Shown here in pieces: positions 8,283 to 16,990 of a stretch of DNA of 64,000 nt; within the stretch, counting starts at the first letter, position 1, and each line of letters begins with the position of its first letter. Source of the DNA: Pseudomonas turukhanskensis. Lineage in GTDB: Bacteria > Pseudomonadota > Gammaproteobacteria > Pseudomonadales > Pseudomonadaceae. The translations under genes and the position numbers were made by a program. The stretch is taken from contig NZ_BSFN01000008.1 in NCBI RefSeq assembly GCF_027922365.1, positions 62,001-126,000 on the forward strand, written 5' to 3'. The notes below the pieces were generated by a model, which saw nothing but the letters and a program-made list of their open reading frames with translations, did no database searches and had not been told where the DNA came from.

Positions 8283-9827
8283 ATGACGCAAGCCAATAAC
8301 GCCGTTTACACCGACATTAGCGCCGCACAACTGGTTGAAGAGGCCATTCGTCGTGGCGAAGGCGAACTTGCCGCCAACGGCTCGCTGGTTGTCCGCACTG
8401 GCCACCGTACTGGTCGTTCGCCGGTGGATCGTTTTATCGTTGACGAGCCAGGCACCTCGGCTGCCATTGCCTGGGGCCCGATCAACCGCAAGTTCCCGGC
8501 TGACAAGTTCGACGCCCTGTGGGAGCGCGTTTCGGCGTTCGCCGAGGCCAGCGACCGTTTCGTTTCGCACGTGCATGTAGGCGCAGACCCTGCGCACTAC
8601 CTGCCGGTGAAAATGACCACCACCACTGCCTGGCACAACCTGTTCGGCCGCTGCCTGTTCATTGAACCGACCGCATACAACCCGAGCAGCAAAACCGAGT
8701 GGCAAGTGCTCAACGTGCCCGGTTTCGAATGCGTACCTGAGCGTGACGGCACCAACTCCGACGGTTGCGTGATCCTCAATTTCGCGGCCAAGAAAGTGCT
8801 GATCGCTGGCATGCGTTACGCCGGTGAAATGAAGAAAGCCATGTTCTCGGTGCAGAACTTCCTGCTGCCGGCCGTCGACGTGCTGCCCATGCACTGCGCT
8901 GCCAACATCGGCGAAGAAGGCGACGTGACCCTGTTCTTCGGTCTGTCGGGCACCGGTAAAACCACCCTGTCGGCCGATGAAAGCCGTTACCTGATCGGTG
9001 ACGACGAGCACGGTTGGGGCGTGGGCAGCGTGTTCAACATCGAAGGCGGCTGCTACGCCAAGTGCATCGACCTGTCGCAGAAGAACGAGCCGGTTATCTG
9101 GAAAGCCATTCAGTTCGGCGCCGTGCTGGAAAACGTGGTGCTGGACCCGGTTACTCGTCTGCCAAACTACGCCGACGACAGCCTGACCCAGAACAGCCGC
9201 GCCGCGTACCCGATCGAACTGGTCGACAAGCGCTCGGAGAAAAACCTCGGTGGCGAGCCGAACGCTGTGATCTTCCTGACCTGCGACCTGACTGGCGTGC
9301 TGCCACCGGTGTCGATCCTCAACGAAGAGCAAGCGGCTTACCACTTCCTGTCCGGTTACACCGCGCTGGTCGGTTCCACCGAAATGGGTTCGGGTGGCGG
9401 CATCAAGTCGACCTTCTCCACCTGCTTTGGCGCACCGTTCTTCCCGCGTCCGGCTGGCGAATACGCCGAGCTTCTGATCAAGCGCATCCGCGGCTTCGGC
9501 TCCAAGGTTTATCTGGTTAACACCGGCTGGACTGGCGGCGGCTACGGCGTCGGTAACCGCTTCAACATCCCCACCACCCGTGGCGTGATTGCAGCGATCC
9601 AGAGCGGCGCGTTGATCGGCACCGAAACCGAGCACCTGCCAATCATCAACCTCAGCGTGCCAAAATCGGTACCTGGCGTTGAGACCAAGCTGCTCAACCC
9701 ACGCAACACCTGGGCCGATGGCAATGCTTATGACGAAGCGGCCAAAGGTCTGGCGCAGCAGTTCGTGGAGAACTTCAAGAAGTTCGACGTTTCGGATGCC
9801 ATCAAGAACGCCGGCCCGCAGCTGTAA
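8283..9827 (+). CDS. pckA: Phosphoenolpyruvate carboxykinase (ATP)
   Basis: Enzyme of 514 residues that converts oxaloacetate and ATP to phosphoenolpyruvate, the entry to gluconeogenesis. The nucleotide-binding P loop [13 protein letters not shown] is clear, as are [10 protein letters not shown] (kinase-2-like metal site) and [20 protein letters not shown]. Length is close to other ATP-type PckA proteins. The start ATG at 8283 follows a GGGGA stretch. Upstream, at 8216-8240, the sequence is AT-rich with a short inverted repeat GTAGTA/TACTAC that may be promoter-associated. A strong terminator follows directly. Confidence 0.97.
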   Translation: MTQANNAVYTDISAAQLVEEAIRRGEGELAANGSLVVRTGHRTGRSPVDRFIVDEPGTSAAIAWGPINRKFPADKFDALWERVSAFAEASDRFVSHVHVGADPAHYLPVKMTTTTAWHNLFGRCLFIEPTAYNPSSKTEWQVLNVPGFECVPERDGTNSDGCVILNFAAKKVLIAGMRYAGEMKKAMFSVQNFLLPAVDVLPMHCAANIGEEGDVTLFFGLSGTGKTTLSADESRYLIGDDEHGWGVGSVFNIEGGCYAKCIDLSQKNEPVIWKAIQFGAVLENVVLDPVTRLPNYADDSLTQNSRAAYPIELVDKRSEKNLGGEPNAVIFLTCDLTGVLPPVSILNEEQAAYHFLSGYTALVGSTEMGSGGGIKSTFSTCFGAPFFPRPAGEYAELLIKRIRGFGSKVYLVNTGWTGGGYGVGNRFNIPTTRGVIAAIQSGALIGTETEHLPIINLSVPKSVPGVETKLLNPRNTWADGNAYDEAAKGLAQQFVENFKKFDVSDAIKNAGPQL

Positions 9828-9843
9828 GTATTACGTCCAAAAA

Positions 9844-9867
9844 GAACCGCCTTCGGGCGGTTTTTTT
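9844..9867 (+). terminator. Rho-independent terminator of pckA
   Basis: Stem AACCGCC / GGCGGTT with a TTCG tetraloop followed by a run of seven T residues, 17 bases after the pckA stop. Confidence 0.95.
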
Positions 9868-10198
9868 ATGGACGACCGATCGGCTGCGCGTCGGCATTGC
9901 TGCGTTGAAATGGCTTTTTAAATGCTCATGGGCACCAGCCCATTGCGCTTTGAAAAGCCATTTCGCCTTGCCCTGCTCTAGCTCGCTCGATCTCGACCGA
10001 GTAAAGGCCTGTGTGTCTGTCTCGAGGGCCGGTGATGCCCAGTTGCGATCGCCGGGCTATCGCCTGGTGCGCGGAGCACACCCTACAAAAGCGATATCGC
10101 TGTCGGAAACATCCCGCTCGATTTAGATCAATGCTTTACCTGAACCTTGCCTGTATACCTGGTCTCCAACACCTACAACCGTCGTAAACGAGGTAGCT
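9868..10198. other. Intergenic region with repeat element, no gene seen
   Basis: This 331-base gap holds no credible gene. At about 9908-9963 there is an inverted repeat with arms GAAATGGCTTTT and AAAAGCCATTTC, inside a sequence of a type I recall as recurrent between genes in Pseudomonas (GCATTGCTGCGTTGAAA... CGCCTTGCCCTG). At 10066-10086 there is a half copy of repeat family C (GGTGCGCGGAGCACACCCTAC). The last 100 bases should contain the promoter of the HPF-like gene. Confidence 0.7.
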
Positions 10199-10621
10199 AT
10201 GCAAGTTCAAGTCAACAGCAACGATATGCAAGGCAGTGCCCGTCTCCAAGAGTGGGTAGGTTCAGCAGTCAGTGATCGGTTGGAGCGGTTCGACGATTTT
10301 CTCACCCGGTTGGAAATTCATTTAAGCGATGAGAACGGCGCCAAAGCCGGTACTGACGACAAACGTTGCCAGATCGAAGCCCGTCCAAAAGGCCACCAGC
10401 CTATTTCCGTTACCCATAAAGCCGACACCATTGACCTTGCCGTCGAAGGCGCGGCGGAAAAAATGCACCATGCGCTGGAGCACCTGATGGGCCGCCTGGA
10501 CGCCAAAACCCTGTCCACGGCACACATCCCCAACGAATTGAACGAAGGCACCGGCGAGGATCCCGATGCCCTGCTGCAAGAAGAATTTCTGGAGAAACAG
10601 GACGCCCTCGGCAAAGACTGA
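10199..10621 (+). CDS. HPF/RaiA-like ribosome-associated protein
   Basis: Protein of 140 residues. The N-terminal 100 residues fit the S30AE/HPF ribosome hibernation fold: start MQVQVNSND, then VSDRLERFDDFLTRLEIHLSDEN, and the conserved hydrophobic-acidic DTIDLAVEGAAEKMHHALEHLMGRLD helix. The C-terminal 40 residues are acidic and low in complexity. Such proteins bind the 30S decoding region under stress. It is distinct from the hpf gene of the rpoN operon, so it is a second, HPF-domain paralogue; the function is inferred from the fold. It has its own terminator. Confidence 0.8.
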   Translation: MQVQVNSNDMQGSARLQEWVGSAVSDRLERFDDFLTRLEIHLSDENGAKAGTDDKRCQIEARPKGHQPISVTHKADTIDLAVEGAAEKMHHALEHLMGRLDAKTLSTAHIPNELNEGTGEDPDALLQEEFLEKQDALGKD

Positions 10622-10635
10622 TAGCCGTCCGCCCA

Positions 10636-10668
10636 TAAAAAAACCGCCCTCAAGGGGCGGTTTTTTTA
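10636..10668. terminator. Bidirectional rho-independent terminator
   Basis: Stem AACCGCCC / GGGCGGTT with a five-base loop, flanked by an A run on the left and a T run on the right. It lies between convergent genes (HPF-like gene ending 10621, lipoprotein gene ending 10685) and can serve both. Confidence 0.93.
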
Positions 10669-10684
10669 TTCAGCGACCTGCGAA

Positions 10685-10894
10685 TTAACGCTCGATCAAC
10701 TGTTTCACCTGGCTTTGCGGAATCTGCTGCTCATTGCCATCGGCATCTTCGTATTGCAGCAGGCCGGTCTCATCATCGAGCTCCGGTTTACCTTGGGAGT
10801 TGATCATCTGGCCATCGGTGGTGTTGATGATGTAATCGCTGGAGCAACCGGCGAGGGTCAGCAGGCAGCAGGCGGCAAAGATCCATTGTTTCAT
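10685..10894 (-). CDS. YgdI/YgdR family small lipoprotein
   Basis: Lipoprotein of 69 residues. A signal peptide with lipobox LAGC (Cys16) is followed by SSDYIINTTDGQMINSQGKPELDDETGLLQYED, the typical SH3-like YgdI/YgdR sequence (DYVMxTxDGxxIxTxGKPxxDxxTGxxxYxD). It is anchored in a cell membrane; no precise function is known for the family. Confidence 0.93.
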   Translation of the reverse strand: MKQWIFAACCLLTLAGCSSDYIINTTDGQMINSQGKPELDDETGLLQYEDADGNEQQIPQSQVKQLIER

Positions 10895-10980
10895 GTGGTG
10901 TACTCCTGTGTGGGTCTACAGAAGTTGACCGGGCGGATGGCTAAAGGGTCCATGTTTTTTTGGGGGGAGCGGAACAGAGG

Positions 10981-11061
10981 CGTAGGGCGAATATCTGCAT
11001 ACGGATATCCGCCATGAAGATCGCTGCGGCGGATATCACCTGTGGCGATATTCGCCCTACG
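10981..11061. repeat. Dispersed palindromic repeat, family B, copy 2
   Basis: An 81-bp imperfect palindrome with outer arms CGTAGGGCGAATATC and GATATTCGCCCTACG, the same arms as the copy at 5156-5240; the centre differs. It ends 6 bases beyond the stop of the coiled-coil protein gene. Confidence 0.9.
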
Positions 11062-11067
11062 GCTCTG

Positions 11068-11565
11068 TTAAGCCACCAGACCCCGATTAAGCAGGTCCGG
11101 ACCCGCCTGTGTTTCCTGATAGACAGAAATCGCCTGAGTCGCTACCCGCGTGGTGACCTGATTCGGGTCGAGACCAAACTGCTGCGGGTTGTTATTCACC
11201 TCAAGCTGCTGACGCGCCAGGTTCTCGGCCGACAGCAGATTGTTGATCGAATCCTGCTGCTCGTTGAAGGCGTCGAGTCGCGCCTGCTCCAGTTGATCTT
11301 GCAGATACTGGATCTGCTGCTGGCGCGCTTCTCGCAGTTCAGCCTGACGTTGCTCACGCACATCCTGCTGTTCCTGCGCCCGCAGGTCACGCTGCTCTTG
11401 CAGCTCCTGCTGACGAGCTCGCGCGGCTTCGGCGTTGGCTGCCAGACGTTCCGCTAGCGAGGTACTGGTGGTGGCCTGCGTGGAGTTTGCTTGCAGGGCG
11501 TTCTGCTGCACGGACGGTGTGCTGGTGTAGAACGTGTTGTTTACGCTGTCGATGGCAAGGGGCAT
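11068..11565 (-). CDS. Hypothetical coiled-coil protein
   Basis: Protein of 165 residues that I do not recognise. It has no signal peptide and no membrane segment. The N-terminal 30 residues are Ser/Thr/Gln/Asn rich. Residues about 35-120 are a long, charged, Gln/Glu/Arg/Ala-rich heptad region (AERLAANAEAARARQQELQEQ and so on), almost certainly a coiled coil. The C terminus (TRVATQAISVYQETQAGPDLLNRGLVA) is more conserved in character. The Asn/Gln/Ser N terminus recalls secreted or flagellum-associated proteins, but there is no flagellar context. ATG at 11565 follows a GGAGAA site. Confidence 0.7.
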   Translation of the reverse strand: MPLAIDSVNNTFYTSTPSVQQNALQANSTQATTSTSLAERLAANAEAARARQQELQEQRDLRAQEQQDVREQRQAELREARQQQIQYLQDQLEQARLDAFNEQQDSINNLLSAENLARQQLEVNNNPQQFGLDPNQVTTRVATQAISVYQETQAGPDLLNRGLVA

Positions 11566-11848
11566 AAGGTTCTCCCTGGTTTTATGGCCCGGGATTGACA
11601 GTGTAAGTGCGCGGGAACCCGCTTCTTAGGCGGATGTGGCATATGGGCCAAAAAGCAGATGGTCTAGAACTTTTTCGCCTCGCTGCTGACCCAGCCTGCT
11701 CAGCAGTTGCCGCCGCTGCGCTTGATCGACCATAGGCAAAGGGCTGTAGCGAATGCTCCTTCGGTGCAGCCCAAAAGGACATTTGGCAAAACCGGCGCCC
11801 GTGCCTAAGGGTGCCCGCCGCGAAAAACCGACGAACGTAGCCTTTTTC

Positions 11849-12754
11849 TCAGACCCCAGGCTGGCCGATCAGCATGATCTGCTCCACTAGCCACTGCAGG
11901 GCCGGGTCGCGCAGGCGTTGGCCGAGGTGCACGGTCTCCAAGTGAAAAGGGCCCAGGGTGAAGGGCAATTCATGCAGTTGCAGCGGCAACAGCGTGGCGA
12001 AATGCTGCGCCAGTTGACTCGGCAGCGCTGCCGCCAATTCGCTGCTGGCAACAATATGCGCCGCTTGCAGGTAATTGGGTGTGGTGTAGCTGATGGTGCG
12101 GCTCAGGCCTTGTTCGCTCAGCCATTGGTCAACCATGCCGCGGGTTTGGCCGCCGTGTACCCACAGGTGGCTAAGGCTCAGAAAGGTTTTCAGATCCAGC
12201 GCGCCACTGAGCAGCGGGTGGTCTTTGCGCACTGCCAGGAGCAACGTTTCGCTCATCCAGTGACGGCGGGCAAAACGCGGCGGAATGTCTTCGAAGCGAC
12301 CGAGAACCAGGTCCAGGTCGCCCTTGTCCAGCGCATCGCTGGGCAGGCTTGGGCTCAGGTGGTGGATATCAATGCGGATGCCCGGCGCCAGCCGACTAAG
12401 CTGTTCCAGCAGACGGGGCATGCAGATCAATTCCACGTAGTCCGTCACGGCAATCTTGAAATGCTGCTTGCTGCGAGCCGGGTCGAAGATTTCGCCGGCG
12501 CTCAGGCTCTGCTCGATCTGCTGCAGGGCCGCGTGAATCGGCCCGGCCAGGGCCTGGGCGCGCGGCGTGGGCTGCATGGCGCGGCCCACCCGCACCAGCA
12601 GTGGATCGTCGAGCAATACGCGCAGGCGATTGAGCGCATTGCTCACCGCCGGCTGGCTCAAGGACAGGCGTTCGGCAGCCCGCGACACATTGCATTCGCG
12701 CAGCAGGGCATCGAGCACCCGCAGCAGATTGAGGTCGAACGTGGATATATTCAT
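11849..12754 (-). CDS. LysR family transcriptional regulator
   Basis: Regulator of 301 residues. Residues 1-65 form the winged HTH: MNISTFDLNLLRVLDALL, then NVSRAAERLSLSQPAVSNALNRLR. The rest is a ligand-binding domain of NodD/NahR-like type. The ATG at 12754 is the conserved LysR start; the frame is open further upstream but that would enter the promoter. It is divergent from the 3-hydroxyacyl-CoA dehydrogenase gene with a 114-base gap, so it probably controls the acyl-CoA catabolic block to the right. In P. aeruginosa the same regulator-enzyme arrangement is seen. Confidence 0.93.
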   Translation of the reverse strand: MNISTFDLNLLRVLDALLRECNVSRAAERLSLSQPAVSNALNRLRVLLDDPLLVRVGRAMQPTPRAQALAGPIHAALQQIEQSLSAGEIFDPARSKQHFKIAVTDYVELICMPRLLEQLSRLAPGIRIDIHHLSPSLPSDALDKGDLDLVLGRFEDIPPRFARRHWMSETLLLAVRKDHPLLSGALDLKTFLSLSHLWVHGGQTRGMVDQWLSEQGLSRTISYTTPNYLQAAHIVASSELAAALPSQLAQHFATLLPLQLHELPFTLGPFHLETVHLGQRLRDPALQWLVEQIMLIGQPGV

Positions 12755-12868
12755 TGGGTGAATTCCAAATATCACAAGACTAAATTTCAAAAATAGTAGC
12801 GCTTTACTTATGGTGTTGGGCGTTTTTGCATTTGCTGCGCCCGCCATTTAATAAAAAAGGAGTCCAAG

Positions 12869-14107
12869 ATGACCCAGACCTTCGATATCAAGCGCGCCGC
12901 CGTGATCGGCGCCGGCACTATGGGCCGTGGCATTGTCATGAGCTTGGCCAATGCCGGCATTCAGGTGCTGTGGCTGGACAACAACCCGCAGATGCTCGAA
13001 CAGGCCATGGGTGTGGTCGCCGACACCAACGCCCATAACGTCAAACTGGGCCGTATCACCCCGGAAGATTCTGCCGCTTGTCTGGCCTGCGTGACCCCGG
13101 TGGGCGACTACGCCGCGTTGGCAGACGCCGATCTGGTGATTGAAGCGGTATACGAAAACCTCGAACTCAAGCAGCAGATTTTCCGCACCCTGGACGACAC
13201 TGTTAAGCCGGGCGCGATTCTGGCCAGCAACACCTCGGCACTGGATATCGACGCCATCGCCAATGTCACCAAACGCCCCGAAGACGTGCTCGGCCTGCAC
13301 TTCTTCAGCCCGGCGCACATCATGAAGCTGTTGGAAATCGTGCGCGGCGACAAAACCAGCAAAGCGGTGCTTGATGCCGCAGTGGCCCTGGGCAAGCGCA
13401 TTGGCAAAGTCAGTGTGGTGGCCGGCAACTGTGACGGTTTTATCGGCAACCGCATGCTCGCCACCTATGTGCGTGAAGCGCGCATGCTGCTGCTCGAAGG
13501 TGCCTACCCGCATCAGGTGGACGCGGCGCTGCAAGGCTTCGGTTTTGCCATGGGCCCGTTCCGCATGTACGACGTGGTCGGCATCGACCTGGAATGGCGT
13601 GCCCGTGAGCTGGCAGGCAAGGGCCAGGACGACCCGGCCGTGCAAGTGGATAACCGCCTGTGCGAACTCGGCCGCTTCGGCCAGAAAGCACGCATGGGCT
13701 ACTACCGCTATGCCGAAGGCAGCCGCCAGGCCGAGCACGACCCGGAAGTCGACGCGCTAGTGCTGCAGGTGTCCGAGCAACTGGGCTTCAAACGCCGCGA
13801 CATCGGTCAGGAAGAAATCCTTGAGCGCTGCCTGCTGGCGCTGGTGAACGAGGGCGCAAAAATCCTCGAAGAGAACATTGCCGCCAACAGCCATGACGTC
13901 GACCTGGTGTACCTCAACGGTTACGGCTTCCCGAAAGAAAAAGAAGGGCCCATGAGCTGGGCCGACAGCCAGGGCGTGGACGATATTCTTGCGCGCCTGC
14001 AGACCCTGCAAACCCATTTCGGCAACCACTGGCAGCCGGCCAACTTGATCGAACAACTGGCCACCAGCGGCAAACGCTTTTCTGACGTTAAAGAGGGTTC
14101 GCTATGA
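12869..14107 (+). CDS. 3-hydroxyacyl-CoA dehydrogenase
   Basis: NAD-dependent dehydrogenase of 412 residues acting on (S)-3-hydroxyacyl-CoA in beta-oxidation. The Rossmann motif is GAGTMGRG near residue 14. NTSALDID, the catalytic region HFFSPAHIMKLLEIV, and GFIGNRML are all present, followed by two C-terminal helical domains. There is no enoyl-CoA hydratase domain, so it is the stand-alone type. The stop overlaps the acyl-CoA dehydrogenase start by 4 bases. A good ribosome-binding site (AAGGAG) precedes the ATG. Confidence 0.93.
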   Translation: MTQTFDIKRAAVIGAGTMGRGIVMSLANAGIQVLWLDNNPQMLEQAMGVVADTNAHNVKLGRITPEDSAACLACVTPVGDYAALADADLVIEAVYENLELKQQIFRTLDDTVKPGAILASNTSALDIDAIANVTKRPEDVLGLHFFSPAHIMKLLEIVRGDKTSKAVLDAAVALGKRIGKVSVVAGNCDGFIGNRMLATYVREARMLLLEGAYPHQVDAALQGFGFAMGPFRMYDVVGIDLEWRARELAGKGQDDPAVQVDNRLCELGRFGQKARMGYYRYAEGSRQAEHDPEVDALVLQVSEQLGFKRRDIGQEEILERCLLALVNEGAKILEENIAANSHDVDLVYLNGYGFPKEKEGPMSWADSQGVDDILARLQTLQTHFGNHWQPANLIEQLATSGKRFSDVKEGSL

Positions 14108-15894
14108 GCTACCAAGCCCCGCTGCGCGATATGCGCTTTGTGCTGCACGAGATGTTCGATGTCGGCGCCCACTGCGAGCTGCTCGACAATGGCCTGGACC
14201 GCGAGCTGGTGGACGGCGTGCTGGAAGAAGCGGCGCGCTACACCGGCGAAGTGGTGGCCCCGCTTAACCGTAGCAGCGACGAAGAGGGCGTGACCCTGGT
14301 CGATGGCAAGGTCACCACGCCTACCGGGTTTCGCGATGCCTACCAGCAATATGTAGATAACGGCTGGGCCAGCATGACCGGCCCCACCCAGTACGGCGGC
14401 CAGGGCTTTCCGCAGATGGTCGCGGCCAGCTTCCATGAAATGCTGATGGCGGCCAGCCTGTCGTTCCGCGTTTATTCCGGCCTCACCGAAGGCGCTGTAT
14501 TGGCGCTGTACAAGCACGGCAGCGAAGAGCTGAAAAATTCGTACCTGGGCAAGATGGTCAGCGGCAGCTGGACCGGCACCATGTGCCTCACCGAACCCCA
14601 GGCCGGCACCGACCTCGCCCTGCTGCGCAGCAAGGCCGAGCCGCAAGCCGATGGCAGCTATGCCATTACCGGCAGCAAGATCTTTATCAGCGGTGGCGAG
14701 CAGGACATGTCCGAGAACATCGTCCACCTGGTGCTCGCCCGTTTGCCCGATGCCCCGGCCGGCGTAAAAGGCATCAGCCTGTTTCTGGTGCCCAAATACA
14801 TTGCCAAGTCCAATGGCGCGCCGGGTGAGAAAAACACCCTGAGCTGCGGTGCTATCGAACACAAGATGGGCATCAAGGGTGCTGCCACCTGCGTGATGAA
14901 CTTCGACGGCGCCAAAGGCTGGCTGATCGGTTCGGCCAACCAGGGGCTGGCGTGCATGTTCACCATGATGAACGACGCGCGCTTCCAGGTCGGCCTGCAA
15001 GGCCTGGGCATCGCCGAGCGTTCCTACCAGGGCGCCTTGAGCTATGCCCGCGAGCGTCTGCAATCGCGCGCTCTCACCGGCGCCGCCGCGCCGGACAAAG
15101 CCGCCGACCCGATCATCGTGCACCCCGACGTGCGCCGCATGCTGCTTACCCAGAAAACCCTGGTGGAAGGCAGCCGCATGCTCTCGGCTTACACCGCGCG
15201 CCAGCTCGACCTCGAACACGGCCACCCGGACCCGGCCGAGCGCAAGGTGGCGAGCAAGCGCGTGGCGCTGCTGATTCCCATCGTCAAATCGTTCTTCACC
15301 GACATGGGCCAGGAAGTGGCCAGCCTGGGTGTGCAGATTTATGGCGGCCACGGCTATATCCGTGAGTGGGGCATGGAGCAGTTGATGCGCGACAGCCGCA
15401 TCACCCAGATCTACGAAGGCACCAACGGCATTCAGGCGCTGGACTTCATTCGCCGCAAACTGCTGGGCGATGGCGGTGCTGAGCTTAATGCGCTGCAAGA
15501 CGAATTCGCGGCCCTGTGCGACGCGCAAGCCGGGCGCAGCGAATTGACCGATCTGGTCGAGCCGCTGCAAGAACGTCTGCACGAATGGCGCGACCTGACC
15601 GCCGAAGTGCTGGCCGCCAGCAACCGCGACCCGCAAGAAATCGGCGCCTGCTCGGTAGACTTCCTGCAATACAGCTCGTACCTGCTGTTGGCCGGTCTAT
15701 GGCTGCAAGCAGCGGCACGGGCGCAGGATGCACTGGATGCCGGCACGGGCGAGGTGGATTTCTACACCGCCAAGCTGCACAGCGCGCGCTTCTACATGCG
15801 CCGTGTGTTGCCGCGCGTCAGCAGCCATCGCGAGATGTTGCTGGGTGGGGCCGATTGCCTGATGGCGTTGCCGGAAGCGCATTTCGCCTTTTAA
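14104..15894 (+). CDS. Acyl-CoA dehydrogenase (long form with C-terminal domain)
   Basis: Flavoprotein of 596 residues that catalyses the first oxidation of beta-oxidation. The length is that of the long acyl-CoA dehydrogenase group with an additional C-terminal domain, not the 380-residue core type. Motifs include MCLTEPQAGTDLALLRSKAE, ITGSKIFISGGEQ, and YGGHGYIREWGMEQLMRDSR followed by ITQIYEGTNGIQALDF. The N terminus MSYQAPLRDMRFVLHE is typical of this group. It is translationally coupled to the dehydrogenase gene upstream. Substrate length cannot be inferred. Confidence 0.93.
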   Translation: MSYQAPLRDMRFVLHEMFDVGAHCELLDNGLDRELVDGVLEEAARYTGEVVAPLNRSSDEEGVTLVDGKVTTPTGFRDAYQQYVDNGWASMTGPTQYGGQGFPQMVAASFHEMLMAASLSFRVYSGLTEGAVLALYKHGSEELKNSYLGKMVSGSWTGTMCLTEPQAGTDLALLRSKAEPQADGSYAITGSKIFISGGEQDMSENIVHLVLARLPDAPAGVKGISLFLVPKYIAKSNGAPGEKNTLSCGAIEHKMGIKGAATCVMNFDGAKGWLIGSANQGLACMFTMMNDARFQVGLQGLGIAERSYQGALSYARERLQSRALTGAAAPDKAADPIIVHPDVRRMLLTQKTLVEGSRMLSAYTARQLDLEHGHPDPAERKVASKRVALLIPIVKSFFTDMGQEVASLGVQIYGGHGYIREWGMEQLMRDSRITQIYEGTNGIQALDFIRRKLLGDGGAELNALQDEFAALCDAQAGRSELTDLVEPLQERLHEWRDLTAEVLAASNRDPQEIGACSVDFLQYSSYLLLAGLWLQAAARAQDALDAGTGEVDFYTAKLHSARFYMRRVLPRVSSHREMLLGGADCLMALPEAHFAF

Positions 15895-15895
15895 C

Positions 15896-15963
15896 CGTAG
15901 GGTGTGCTGTGCGCACCATGGCGTACACGCGTAAGTTGTTTGGTGCGCGCAGCACACCCTACG
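15896..15963. repeat. Dispersed palindromic repeat, family C, copy 1
   Basis: 68-bp inverted repeat with arms CGTAGGGTGTGCTGTGCGCA and TGCGCGCAGCACACCCTACG around a 28-base centre, two bases after the acyl-CoA dehydrogenase stop. Related copies lie at 27812-27878 and 50561-50626, with a half copy at 10066-10086. Confidence 0.92.
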
Positions 15964-16011
15964 TGTTGGTTTGGCGAGCTGGATAACCCATAACAATAAA
16001 AAGGGTGCCGA

Positions 16012-16980
16012 TTGAAAAAGCTCATTCGCATATCCGTAGTCGTGCTGGGCCTGCTCGCCTGCTTGCATGCCTACTTCGTCTACGCCCCGCGGCCTAACCC
16101 GCCGACCCTGAGCGCCACCCTGCAACACGACCATATCCAGGTCGCAGCGCTGGACCGCCAGTACAGCTACTACGTGCCCAAGCAGCTGCCGGCCAACCCG
16201 CCACTGCTGTTCGTGCTGCATGGCTCGCTGCAAACCAGCGACGACATCCGCGCCTACACCGGCTACGAGTTCGAGCGCCTGGCCGATGCCAAGGGTTTTA
16301 TCGTGGTGTACCCGCAAGGTTTCGAGAACAACTGGAACGACTGCCGCAAGGCGGCCGACTACGCGGCGCGTACCCAGAATGTCGATGACAAGGGGTTTAT
16401 CGCCGCCTTGATTCAGCGCTTCGCCGAGCAACAGCACATCGACCCTTCGCGGACCTTTCTGACGGGCTATTCCAGCGGCGGCCACCTGGGTTTCCGCTTG
16501 GCGCTCGAACAGCCGGACCTGCTCGCCGGCGTGGCGGCGGTATCGGCAAGCTTGCCGACCAACGACAACCTCGCCTGCCAGAGCAGCGGTAAACCGGCCT
16601 CGGTGCTGGTAATCAATGGCACCGACGACCCGATCAACCCATTCAACGGCGGCAAGGTCACGCTGTTTGGGCTGGGCAATCGCGGCACCGTGCGGTCGTC
16701 GGCCGATACCGTGGCCTACTTCGCAGGCCTTGCCGGTTACCCCGCGCTGGCCACCGCGCAGCAGGAATCGAGCGCCAACGTACGCTTCCAACATTGGCAG
16801 GCTGCGGGTAAGCATGAAGTAGCCCTGTATGCCCTGGCCGGCGGCGGCCATCTGGTGCCGCAACCGATTTACCGCGCCCCGCGTTTGCTGGGCCATAACA
16901 CCGAAGGCTTCAATGCACCCGAAGCCATCTGGGCCTTTTTCGCTCGCCAGCCTCGCGCTATTACACCGCCTTCACCCTGA
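16012..16980 (+). CDS. Secreted PHB depolymerase/feruloyl esterase-like hydrolase
   Basis: Alpha/beta hydrolase of 322 residues of the LpqC/poly(3-hydroxybutyrate) depolymerase family. It has an N-terminal signal anchor (residues 1-23), PLLFVLHGSLQTSDD (oxyanion region), nucleophile Ser in GYSSGG, Asp in INGTDDPINPFNGG, and His in AGGGHLVPQP. It would act on short polyester or aromatic ester bonds outside the cytoplasm; the substrate is unknown. The start is TTG at 16012 after an AAAGGG site. It sits between the acyl-CoA genes and the alcohol dehydrogenase and is not part of the equivalent block I remember from P. aeruginosa, so it may be an insertion into the operon. Confidence 0.82.
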   Translation: MKKLIRISVVVLGLLACLHAYFVYAPRPNPPTLSATLQHDHIQVAALDRQYSYYVPKQLPANPPLLFVLHGSLQTSDDIRAYTGYEFERLADAKGFIVVYPQGFENNWNDCRKAADYAARTQNVDDKGFIAALIQRFAEQQHIDPSRTFLTGYSSGGHLGFRLALEQPDLLAGVAAVSASLPTNDNLACQSSGKPASVLVINGTDDPINPFNGGKVTLFGLGNRGTVRSSADTVAYFAGLAGYPALATAQQESSANVRFQHWQAAGKHEVALYALAGGGHLVPQPIYRAPRLLGHNTEGFNAPEAIWAFFARQPRAITPPSP

Positions 16981-16990
16981 GGAGATCGTC

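Noticed and set aside
8175-9635. 486-codon minus-strand frame opposite pckA
   Set aside because: Shadow of the PckA coding frame; Val/Gly/Ala/His/Gln-rich composition typical of antisense frames.
11582-11782. 66-codon minus-strand frame upstream of the coiled-coil gene
   Set aside because: No ribosome-binding site, no recognisable sequence; region 11566-11848 is treated as intergenic.
13921-15669. 582-codon open frame on the minus strand opposite the acyl-CoA dehydrogenase
   Set aside because: It mirrors a clear dehydrogenase gene in high-GC DNA, has no recognisable motif and no ribosome-binding site; it is a shadow frame.
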